From NCBI RefSeq assembly GCF_026151205.1, contig NC_087077.1:14792983-14856982 (forward strand): a stretch of DNA of 64,000 nucleotides, written 5' to 3'. Source of the stretch: Bolinopsis microptera (taxonomy: Eukaryota; Ctenophora; Tentaculata; Lobata; Bolinopsidae). A program made the position numbers and the translations under genes. The notes beneath the pieces are model-generated. The model saw nothing but the letters and a program-made list of their open reading frames with translations. It ran no database searches and was not told where the DNA came from. Position 1 is the first letter of the stretch. The number at the start of each line of letters is the position of its first letter. Below, one piece after another: positions 55,401 through 64,000 of this stretch.

Positions 55401-58400
55401 TTTCGTCAATGATCGGTTAAAAAATTGAGATCAGATATGCTTACCTCCAGTTTGAGGATCTACACGTTTACCCATGAACCGTTCGATTAAGACCATGTCA
55501 GGAGCTTCCATAAACACTAAAAAAGTAACAAATCAGAAATGTTGCAGCATGGTGAAACTCGGCCGAAGCGCCGAGTGATCATAACCACAGGAATCATATT
55601 TAAATGATCGGCTTCTTAAATTAAGGAGTAATAAGTAAGTACTAACCAACGTGTTTGGCAAATATTCCATGTCGTTGGAGAGCAAGAGCTTGATCTCTTG
55701 TCTTTGGATAGCCAACCAACATCCAGCCCTGTGAAGCATAGTGATCAGAGCAAGCAATTCTTCGTGCACACCTTGCATATATTACTTGTTTTGTCAATGC
55801 TAGTGACAACAATTAAGAGATTCAGTAAACAGACGTACAATTTGGGCAACTTTGACGTGACGGCGGACATTATCTGTTGGTAACCATGGCAACGCGCACA
55901 ATTTTGCGCAACTCAATCAATAAAACTGTTGATCGCGCGCTCCATAACTAATCTCCTGAAGACCTTTTTAACCATATCGTCAAGCAGATGCATGAGCGAC
56001 TAGTTTGCGGTCATTAAAACTCCTATTTTAACCTCAAATTAAATTGAACAATGGTGTATTATAAAGAAGTTGCAGAATCCTTACTAAAAAATGCTATTAT
56101 AACCTCAAATTTAATAAATCAACGCTGTATTAAATCGAATCACTAAGCAAGATCACTTACATCTACATATCATTATATTATACATGGTGGGCCAAAAGTC
56201 AGTACCCATACGTTGGCCTTAATAGCTCAGTCACTGAGTGCCCAATTGAAATAATTCTTTCTGGTATGACTTACTTGTCAACTAGAAAAATATTAGTGTC
56301 CATTTTTTCAAATGAAGGTTCATTTTCGCATTTATTTGATAGTTTGATAGTCAGATCGAGCTAAATTTTATTGAATTGTGTTTGGTATATGAAGCATAAC
56401 GAGTTAATTCGTTACGTGTGATCAGGTGATTGGCTTACCTGATCACGTGACCCAGTCAATTTTGATAACGAGATACACAATATGTTTGATAACTTCTTAA
56501 TCTGTTTCACATCTCATTTTTTCAGATTAAATGCAAAATTTAATAATCTTCTCTTTGAAATATAATAAATTATTGTATAATACCCAAGATGACGGTCTAT
56601 AAAATAATTGGTTCAGTCATGACTGCATTGATACGAATCGATTTGTGTTAATAATGTTAAATATTTCATAAATAACCAGTAAATCAATAAATAATCAATA
56701 AATAAATCATAATCAAAAGTTTCAATATGAAACAAGGTGTAGGTAGAGTAAAGTGATGTCACGTTCTCATCCAATGGCAGCTCATAATGTCTCTTATAGT
56801 GAGCGGTCTCAGATCTGGGTTAGGGTTCAGGATAATAGCTATCGTCTCCAGACAAATTGTTGATACTCCAGTGTAGGTAAAAGTTAGAGGTCTCAAATAG
56901 TCACGTGGCCTCTTAAAGGGTAAGTGCCCCATTATCATTTTGTAGAAAGTCACTCCCAAAGCCCAGATGTCAGCAGCCACAGGGTCGTAGTGACCAGTGA
57001 AGAGGATTTCAGGACTGGCATACTGTTTGGTTCCTTTGAAGGTGGAGTGGAGGTCTGGTCTGATTCTCTGAGCTGCTCCAAAGTCAATGAGCTTGATGTC
57101 TTCAGTAGAGGGTTGTATCAGGATGTTCTCAGGTTTAACGTCCAAGTGAGCTATTTGTTTCTCCTCGTGCAGGTAGGATAGAGCGGATGTGAGCTGGTGG
57201 AGAATGTACTTGGTGTTCTGCTCCGGGATCCTGGTCTTTATGTCGATGTAGTCGAATATGTCCAAGCAGCCAGGGAGGAGTTCCAGGATAAGGAGGAGGT
57301 GTCGGGGGGTGGTGTAGAACTCCAAGAGTCTGATTATCCGGGGATGCTCCAGGTCTGTCATCAGGGTTATCTCTGCTGGTAATTTATTATCTGGGTCTGT
57401 CTTGATCTTCTTAGCCACCAGATCTGCTCCAGAGAGGATGTGGGTAACTCTGAAGACTGTGCCGAAACCTCCAGACCCAATCTTCTCTTGTAGAGAGTAG
57501 GAGGATTCGAATGTGTTTATGGATTCGGAGGAGGGGAGGTCTTCTTCTTGATACAGCTTCGGAGAGGGGATTTCTTCTGGTTCCAGGTGTTGTTTGCGAG
57601 ATGTGCACATTCCCATTGTTGAGTATATATCAGAGGTAGAGATTGCAGAAGGATCGGTAAACAAACTAAAGTACTAACAAGGGCTGACATAACCCTTTTA
57701 TAATTTTGCGGCTGACACCATTTTAGGTTCAGTGTGGAATGCGTGCGCCTCTTTTGCCCCACCTCCAGCTCTTTCACAGGTGGAAGACCAATCCGAATTT
57801 ACCCAATAACAAATTTGAGAGAAATTTAATTTGATAGCAGATCAATACAAGGAGAAAGAAGATGGCGCACATGAAAAAAATCGGTTGAGTCATGACGAAT
57901 TGGTTACTTAAATAATGTTGAATATTTCGTAAATAAATGGATAAATAATCAACCAGCATCATAATAAGTTTCAATATGAAACAAGGTGTATGTAGAGTAG
58001 AGGTGATGTCACGTTCTCATCCAATGGTAGATTAAAATGAGGAAATCCGGGTGACTTTCCGAAATAATAAGTAATGAGAAGAGTAGCCGGAGAAACAAGA
58101 TGACTTTGGGCCCGGCAAGTGACAGTTGAAATGGTACGATACAAAATTAGTTTCTGCCATGATGATGTATTAGTTAAGGTGGACTGTAATAATTGGAGAA
58201 TATTGAGGCTGGTTTTGAGTAGAACTACTGATGGACAATTGATCACCATACCTCGATTATACCTGACACCGATACCTTCAGTATTAATACCTTAATCTAT
58301 TAATTATTTGCTAAATATTAACCTTTATTTCATCTATATGTTCATAAAAAGGAAATCCGGGTGACTTTCCGAAATAATAAGTAATGAGAAGAGTAGCCGG

Positions 58401-60372
58401 AGAAACAAGATGACTTTGGGCCCGGCAAGTGACAGTTGAAATGGTACGATACAAAATTAGTTTCTGCCATGATGATGTATTAGTTAAGGTGGACTGTAAT
58501 AATTGGAGAATATTGAGGCTGGTTTTGAGTAGAACTACTGATGGACAATTGATCACCATACCTCGATTATACCTGACACCGATACCTTCAGTATTAATAC
58601 CTTAATCTATTAATTATTTGCTAAATATTAACCTTTATTTCATCTATATGTTCATTAAAAATGGGACTACAAGAGATTACAGACAGACTCACATTATCAG
58701 CACAATCCTTTTTAGATATCCTCTCTTTTACCAGCGCTCCAAGAATATCTCCAGGGATGTCCTCATCGCTTTCTAGCGACGACTTTGCCTAGACATTACA
58801 GAGCGTCACTTACAAGAATAGCTAATTTTATAACTTTATATTAACAGTTTGATCAAAATTATTGTAGATTTCAATCCGATAGCATGCAGTCCACCATAAA
58901 TTTTTGCAGTTCACAAAAAGTCAATAAGCAACATTATGTTAAATATTAAAATGTCGATATCAGTAGTGGTGTGATTCTAAAAAACCGCGGTTACTGAATA
59001 ATATGAGGAGTTAAAACGAGAAATATTCGATTATATTTTGCGGTTCGAATTATAATCATATTTCTAGAGAATAATAAAAATTAATTTTTCTGAAAACTTA
59101 AAAAGTGGAGATATCACGTTAAATTGTGGTCAACCGTACCTTCTTAACTTGCTCGATTTCAACTGTGAGAAGATCTGCTGTGTCGATCTTGTGAATTCCA
59201 CTCTCGTTATTCACCAGCTGAGCCTGGAATATATCACGTGATAAGCTTAGTGTCACGTGACCAATATCACGTGGTTACTTTAGAGCTTTATACTTCTCAG
59301 AGGCTTTAAAATCTTATCCCTTTACATATCGCTTGGAGATGATGATAAAATATGCGCCGATATAATGTGTAGTATTCACTAGTGTATGTGTGCACACACA
59401 ATCAAGTAAATTGATGTGTGCATGTGACGTGACATTAGTTAAAGTCTGCTACTTACAATGCTGCCCTTGCCGGAGGCCGGAGGTCCAATCATCATTATCT
59501 GAGGAACTGACACAAAGTTGGCGTGTCAGTATGTTGGTATGTAAGTATGTTAGTATTTATTATATATTAGTCATAACAAGTTTCAGTTCATTAAATGGAT
59601 ATATCGTGTCTTCAATAATTTACCGACGGAAGAATGATACAGTTTAAACTTTAAAGGTGCTAAAACACTCAATAATGGTGCAGTGGATCACTTTGAAGTG
59701 CAAAGAAATAAGTCTAACGATTTATTTTAAGCTCGTAACTCGTCCGTTTCCAATAATAAATGCGTATTTCCTACGTCAACAAATAACATAAACAGTTTAA
59801 AGTAATTTATTAAACATAAATGGAACTAAGTGTAACCTACCGTCATCATTTTCACGATGCAAGAAATTTATCATATGCTCAAGAGGGTCGGTTGGCTGGG
59901 AACATATCACCTCTTGAATCATTCGCTGAAAATATTGTTAAATATTATTTATCCAGAGTGGCCTAGGAGTGTTGTGAGTTGAAAATGAGGTTACTGAAAT
60001 TAACTTTATTTTTAAGTGTTCTCTAATTTAGTGCTCTCTTGGGTCTCTTACTTTGGGCTCATTCCAGGGGGCCCAGCCAATTCTAAATGAAAACACTTAT
60101 CACAATAACATCTCGACTAAAGCATTTGTCGAGCTCTCCAGCAGGAGAGCTAGAGGAAGCAAATTTGTTGCTTAAGTTAGCAATAATTCTGGGTTACCCT
60201 TTTGCAAATTTGTAATATTATAATTAAGAAATTAAAGAAAGTGATCTGAATTCGCAAAATATCGCTTTTATAGCAGCTGCTAACATACCTCATACATGGA
60301 GAAAAGTTCGTTTTTCTCTGCATACATGGTAAATTCAGCAGGAATCTTCAGTGGTCGCTTTGTCTCGTCCAT
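52477..60372 (-). CDS. AK8: Adenylate kinase 8, complete, 14 exons
   Basis: Fourteen minus-strand exons keep phase throughout: 60372-60289, 59925-59841, 59506-59457, 59223-59140, 58788-58693, 55728-55647, 55516-55445, 55347-55233, 55120-55032, 54804-54673, 54505-54416, 53594-53453, 52925-52787 and 52668-52477. The product is 483 residues, close to the 479 of human AK8. It has the two adenylate-kinase domains of this family: P-loops 'GPPASGKG' (about residue 64) and '[10 protein letters not shown]' (about 275), NMP-side words '[14 protein letters not shown]' and '[14 protein letters not shown]', and lid words '[12 protein letters not shown]' and '[12 protein letters not shown]'. AK8 interconverts AMP, ADP and ATP/GTP, and is found in cilia and flagella. 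No frameshift or missing key residue. Intron 5 contains a kinase gene on the same strand. Confidence 0.93.
56187..56400. repeat. Mariner-like end in AK8 intron 5
   Basis: Begins TATACATGGTGGGCCAAAAG, the same terminus style as 40742. The opposite end was not found, so its extent is uncertain. Confidence 0.4.
56759..57664 (-). CDS. Intronless Ser/Thr protein kinase nested in AK8 intron 5
   Basis: 301 residues, mostly kinase domain: glycine loop 'GSGGFG' (63-68), ATP-binding Lys in 'VAKKIK', αC Glu in 'PAEIT', catalytic loop 'HLDVKPEN' (163-170), 'IDFG' (183-186), 'SPE' in place of APE (207-209), and 'DIWALG'. The sequence resembles the CAMK group, nearest in feel to PIM/DAPK-like kinases. All catalytic residues are present. 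The αG-αI region is short. The second Met (residue 17, at 57616) begins MGMCTS, a fit to the N-myristoylation rule (Gly2, Ser6) with a Cys that could be palmitoylated, so translation may start there and target the kinase to membranes. No introns, in contrast to its host gene. Confidence 0.85.
   Translation of the reverse strand: MFTDPSAISTSDIYSTMGMCTSRKQHLEPEEIPSPKLYQEEDLPSSESINTFESSYSLQEKIGSGGFGTVFRVTHILSGADLVAKKIKTDPDNKLPAEITLMTDLEHPRIIRLLEFYTTPRHLLLILELLPGCLDIFDYIDIKTRIPEQNTKYILHQLTSALSYLHEEKQIAHLDVKPENILIQPSTEDIKLIDFGAAQRIRPDLHSTFKGTKQYASPEILFTGHYDPVAADIWALGVTFYKMIMGHLPFKRPRDYLRPLTFTYTGVSTICLETIAIILNPNPDLRPLTIRDIMSCHWMRT
57880..58035. repeat. Remnant of a second kinase copy (3' end)
   Basis: Matches 56611-56785: the kinase 3' flank and its last codons ('TGATGTCACGTTCTCATCCA' then ATGG), in the same orientation. 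Nothing of the kinase body is left, so this is the trace of a tandem duplication followed by loss. Confidence 0.7.
58036..58657. repeat. Recent 311-bp tandem duplication in AK8 intron 5
   Basis: Two units, about 58036-58346 and 58347-58657, from 'GGAAATCCGGGTGACTTTCC' to 'CATCTATATGTTCAT', with almost no difference seen. The second unit ends 36 bp before the exon 5 donor (58692). Confidence 0.9.
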
Positions 60373-61193
60373 ATTGACTACTACCTTAACGAGGAGATAA
60401 ATATAATTTAAAAGAGGTTGTTTTAAAATCATTGTGGAGTGAGCTCGACCTCAAAACTTTAATTTTCTTATTCGCACGTACAGTGTTTAACGTACGTTGC
60501 ATAATTATTATTTTAATGTTGCATGTTAATAAAGTAATAAGACCAAGCAAGAACAGACAGAGCTAAAGGGATCAAGAGAATAATAATTCACAAGTTGACT
60601 ATCAATCACATATTATCAATTGAACAAATAATCATTTTATTGCTTCTATTTACTCGTTAAAATATCGCCTCACAAATACTCAATCAATATTACCTTACAA
60701 AAATCTGGATTTATATATTATTACAATTGGAATTCTAGCCTATAAACTATAATCTATAATGCTAAAATAACAGTCCATTAATATACAATTTAAACTAATT
60801 GAAGTTAATACGGTTGGAACGGTTAAATATGAGTACAAACAAGTAGGATTAACATTTTCAGCAATAATTTTAGATAAGAAAATATGAGATTGATACGATA
60901 AAACGGTACAACATATATTTTTTTCAGCATTTAGAATAGTGCATTATAAGTACAAAGCATGCAATAAATATTGTATGATATGTTGAATGCCAGGTATTCT
61001 ACAGGTCCCATCGAGATTGGGTGGTCCAAGTGCCGACGAAATGTAGTCGAAACTGAGTTTTTATTAATCAGAATAACATGTAGTAGAAGATAAGACCCCA
61101 GATTCAACCACATTTCTATTGCATTTCAACGGAACCAGTAGCACACCTGTAAGTACTGAATTCTAGTAAGATATTTAATTCCTAAACTTGGAG
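60373..61193. other. AK8 promoter and TTLL 3' flank, no other gene
   Basis: 820 bp between the TTLL stop and the AK8 start, both on the minus strand. Since AK8 reads leftward from 60372, its promoter must lie here. No motif could be supported. Confidence 0.5.
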
Positions 61194-63242
61194 CTATCGT
61201 GACGACTTGATGTGATAGTTCCCCAGTCTTGAACACAACTCGGGACAGGAACAAAACCGGTTGTGGCAACACTTTTTAGCCCGTATAGGTCGTCTTGACA
61301 AATCCAATGAGTTCTCCCCGAGATTGTTGATGCTGCATGATAACATAGACTTATTCTTGTACTTGATTATTGAATTGAACACTATTTTTTTTGACCTGAA
61401 AGGAACCTTTTGTATTTGGGGTTTTCTGGCAACTTGACTAAGGTCTTTTTTAAAAGTCTCCTGAGAGTCCGGTGTCCCACTCGTAGTCTCACGATCGTTT
61501 TTAAAAAGAGAATCGATCTGTTTGAGAAGTAGGGCATTAGATTTTCGCATGGAGACTTCCATATCGTCGTTCATGCGTAACCTCCGTGCCCTCTCCCCGT
61601 AAGAATGTAAATTGTGTTCTGAACCAGCATGAGAAGTGTTGATGTTACTTGGAAGTGAGGAAGGGGAGGATGTGTATCGAGAAAACAAGAACGGTGACAC
61701 AGGAGGAGATGACCAGGGTCTCAACTTAGCAAGGGGTTGTATCTTGGGTACAGGTTTGGGTTGAGCTTGAACACTGGACTGACTTTGAGCTGTTTGCTCT
61801 TCAAACTCGCACTGTTGTAACATGTCGAGTAACTCGGATTCTCTGAGATGTTGCAGCATTCCGTGGTGGGACTTTTGTTCCAACATGCTACCTCTGCCAG
61901 CTAAAAACGTTTTGAAAGCCCCATTGAGCATCTTGATGTATTCAGGTTGCTTTGAGGAACGTGCAGGGAATATTCTATGATATTTCCCAGAGTTTTTATC
62001 TTCATACTTGGTCTGCTCTGACACTTTTCTTAACTCATGCAGCTGAGATCGTAGGAATGTCTTTCTGACGCTAAACTGAGTTTTCCTTTGCAAGTTGTTT
62101 CTTGGTTTTAACAGTCTTGCTCGACTCAGTTGCTTTTGTGCAGCTAAAGCTCTCCACTTTTCACTTGGTTTTAAATTCAACAAACTGAAAGCAGTTCTTA
62201 TAACATCAAATTTAATATCTGCATCAACTTTGCTATCACAGCCAAAACTTGGACTCCTATTCACTTCTAAAAGCCAGGGTCTTAACTTTCGATCAATAAA
62301 AATATCCATACCAAGAATTTCAAAGCACACACTGCTTGATGAACAAGATGTTGTTCCAGGACGTGCCATGCGATAAGTATGAAGCAAATATGGTTCAGCA
62401 ACAATCAGTGTCTTGATTACAATATCTGTTATGCTGTTCCAAAGTATAGTAAAGCTGTAGTTATGACTTGCCATCCACATTTTTAAGTATTTGATACTTC
62501 GCTTACTTCCCTTGTTTTCATCATCACAGTTGTCATACGTTTCACTTGACTTGTTTATACTGTAATTAGTCAGATGCATGTACATGTTATCTAAGTTTTT
62601 CTCAGTGGGTGGCATATATTCATTAGTACTGAATCTCATAAGTCCATCATCATATAAGAATATCTTTAAAGGATCAGCTGACAGGACTAACACATAAATG
62701 CGAAGATCAAACTTCATTCCATCTACAATCAAAGGTCTTTCTAGATATTCCTGTACCACCAAATTGTCATGCATATTTAATTTCTCCAAGTTTTGAAGGA
62801 GATGTATTCCATTGCCCATGGCACCATTTGATGGCTTACATATAAATGTTTTACATTTTCTCCTTTTCTTCAAATCCAGATAATAATTCATGAGAGTGGT
62901 GTAGTCTGCTGGCAAAGTCCAAGTCTTGGGAAAGAAATCATATTCATCTGATTGTGTCTTTTGCATCTTCTGAAGGTTTCTGGCAAGACAATCCTTCCTG
63001 GCAATCTCCCCCATACCAGGAAAATGATTGATTCTCTGATAAGGTTTTAATTCAGCACATCTCTCTGCATTTATTGTGTGGTCAGACCAAATGATGAAGG
63101 ATTCATCATTTTCGGTAGTGGTTTTGTACCCAAGAGCTTCTGCACATCGTCGAACTACATCGTATCTAGTTCCATTTATATTAACAGTTAATGCAGCTCG
63201 TTTCTTTTTCTTAGAAGTAGTTTTAGATCCATCCACAGACAT
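61194..63242 (-). CDS. Tubulin tyrosine ligase-like glutamylase (TTLL6/TTLL13-like)
   Basis: Intronless, 682 residues. The TTL ATP-grasp domain spans about residues 15-345: 'INHFPGMGEIARKDCLARNL', the nucleotide loop 'CKPSNGAMGNGI' (135-146), 'KFDLRIYVLV', 'MHLTNYSINK' (212-221), and the metal-binding end 'DRKLRPWLLEVNRSPSF' with its Glu and Asn. Together these match the TTLL6/13/7 glutamylase branch, which adds glutamate chains to tubulin in cilia and axonemes. Residues about 345-420 are basic ('QLSRARLLKPRNNLQRK'), as expected of the microtubule-binding region of these enzymes. The C-terminal 260 residues are Ser-rich and unrecognised. The nucleotide loop has AMG where CQG is usual. The start is the first ATG of the frame, before a basic KKKKR stretch. 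Confidence 0.88.
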   Translation of the reverse strand: MSVDGSKTTSKKKKRAALTVNINGTRYDVVRRCAEALGYKTTTENDESFIIWSDHTINAERCAELKPYQRINHFPGMGEIARKDCLARNLQKMQKTQSDEYDFFPKTWTLPADYTTLMNYYLDLKKRRKCKTFICKPSNGAMGNGIHLLQNLEKLNMHDNLVVQEYLERPLIVDGMKFDLRIYVLVLSADPLKIFLYDDGLMRFSTNEYMPPTEKNLDNMYMHLTNYSINKSSETYDNCDDENKGSKRSIKYLKMWMASHNYSFTILWNSITDIVIKTLIVAEPYLLHTYRMARPGTTSCSSSSVCFEILGMDIFIDRKLRPWLLEVNRSPSFGCDSKVDADIKFDVIRTAFSLLNLKPSEKWRALAAQKQLSRARLLKPRNNLQRKTQFSVRKTFLRSQLHELRKVSEQTKYEDKNSGKYHRIFPARSSKQPEYIKMLNGAFKTFLAGRGSMLEQKSHHGMLQHLRESELLDMLQQCEFEEQTAQSQSSVQAQPKPVPKIQPLAKLRPWSSPPVSPFLFSRYTSSPSSLPSNINTSHAGSEHNLHSYGERARRLRMNDDMEVSMRKSNALLLKQIDSLFKNDRETTSGTPDSQETFKKDLSQVARKPQIQKVPFRSKKIVFNSIIKYKNKSMLSCSINNLGENSLDLSRRPIRAKKCCHNRFCSCPELCSRLGNYHIKSSR

Positions 63243-64000
63243 TCAATGGGTGCATCACCATCTGAATTTTAACATGGTTAAGTATTTCAAAGCAGCAATG
63301 AGCATAACATATGAATATTTCAGATAGATAGTATCACTGATTACAACTTTTTAAGTCATTAATATAAAGGTTCCAAACTTTACAACCAACCCTAGCGGAT
63401 CCTCATCATCAGTCTATAAAATTTGCATAGCTATGAGTCCATTACACATATTTTGAAGGAAAGCTCCTTTTTATACGAGAAGAGTTATGCAAGCAAGAAA
63501 GTTTAACAGTCTAAAACTGGGATATCTTATCAAGGAATGATTTTAATCTATAAATATAATAATCTAATATAAGTTGGGGTTGTCTAGGCCCAAAAAGATA
63601 TAATTTCAATGCGACCCTTCTAAACTACTGACATAGTTAATTTTTGAGCCCCGAATTCAGTTGAAGTAACCAAATATTATTTTTTGGATGGAAAACCTTG
63701 AAAATTATTTTGATCGGCAAACATTCGTTTTCCGTAAAATACAATTTTCGAGCCTTTCTACTGTTGTCCAAAGCTGCATGTGTATTGCATCCAGGCCTGA
63801 GGGGACAAGTGAACATGCTAAAAATTATGGCTGCTTTTAAAAGGAAGGTTAGAGAAGTGAAAGAATAGGATATGAGACAACGGTGTTCTCTTGTGATATT
63901 TTGCATATAATACTTGTGCATATTCTTGAGCAAGTCAAAGGAGTAATTTTTGTCTCATGTCGCGTGATCCTGGAGGATTTTGCCGCTGCGATGCGCCGCG
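63243..64000. other. TTLL upstream region
   Basis: AT-rich, includes the likely TTLL promoter and 5' UTR. The minus-strand open frame at 63637-63933 has no recognisable domain. No other gene is seen before the window edge. Confidence 0.45.

Noticed and set aside
57197-57382. Plus-strand proteins opposite the kinase (56924-57181, 57197-57382)
   Set aside because: Antisense shadows of the kinase coding frame.
1-64000. CRISPR array, bacterial operon, riboswitch or prophage features
   Set aside because: Introns, LINEs and animal gene families show this is eukaryotic nuclear DNA; no spaced identical repeats of CRISPR type were seen.

Overview
The window is eukaryotic nuclear DNA, AT-rich, with GT-AG introns, many single-exon genes and a dense load of degenerate mobile elements. 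Its conserved genes (adenylate kinase 8, a tubulin glutamylase-like TTLL enzyme, a C2-domain protein resembling the sperm-channel protein C2CD6, a rhodopsin-class receptor) point to an animal with motile cilia and sperm flagella. Repeat style suggests a marine invertebrate, possibly early-branching, but nothing in the sequence fixes the phylum.

Layout. 1-5.4 kb: a truncated LINE reverse transcriptase, then the first of two intronless UNC-93-like transporter genes. 5.4-13.9 kb: dispersed repeats, a three-exon gene fragment (6608-7239), and the second UNC-93-like gene. The two transporters sit in a duplicated block of about 3.5 kb repeated about 7.4 kb downstream. 14.9-16.7 kb: a weakly supported acidic/serine-rich gene. 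17.0 kb: a tRNA-derived SINE. 17.8-23.9 kb: a decayed CR1/L2-like LINE whose first ORF carries an AlkB-type dioxygenase domain and an SGNH-hydrolase-like domain. It is interrupted by a second, 5'-truncated LINE with a 15-bp target-site duplication and a 3' UTR of repeated folded units. 24-28.2 kb: no gene seen, several hairpin and foldback elements.

28.3-37.6 kb: two plus-strand genes in tandem, a C2-domain protein (3 exons) and a PH-domain coiled-coil protein (9 exons), both with TIR elements in their introns. 39.1-43.0 kb, minus strand: a probable secreted protein assembled from six exons. 45.0 kb: a 70-residue two-exon helical protein, with a broken exon copy at 38.1 kb. 46.1-48.2 kb: a satellite-filled element with inverted ends. 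50.5 kb: a seven-transmembrane receptor with one frameshift. 52.5-60.4 kb, minus strand: a complete 14-exon AK8 gene (483 residues), holding an intronless Ser/Thr kinase gene in intron 5. 61.2-63.2 kb, minus strand: an intronless TTLL gene.

AK8 and TTLL lie head to tail, and both families act in axonemes; the C2CD6-like gene adds a possible sperm-flagellum gene 20 kb away. Exon models were built by hand from reading frame, splice dinucleotides and phase. Family calls rest on recognition without a database search.
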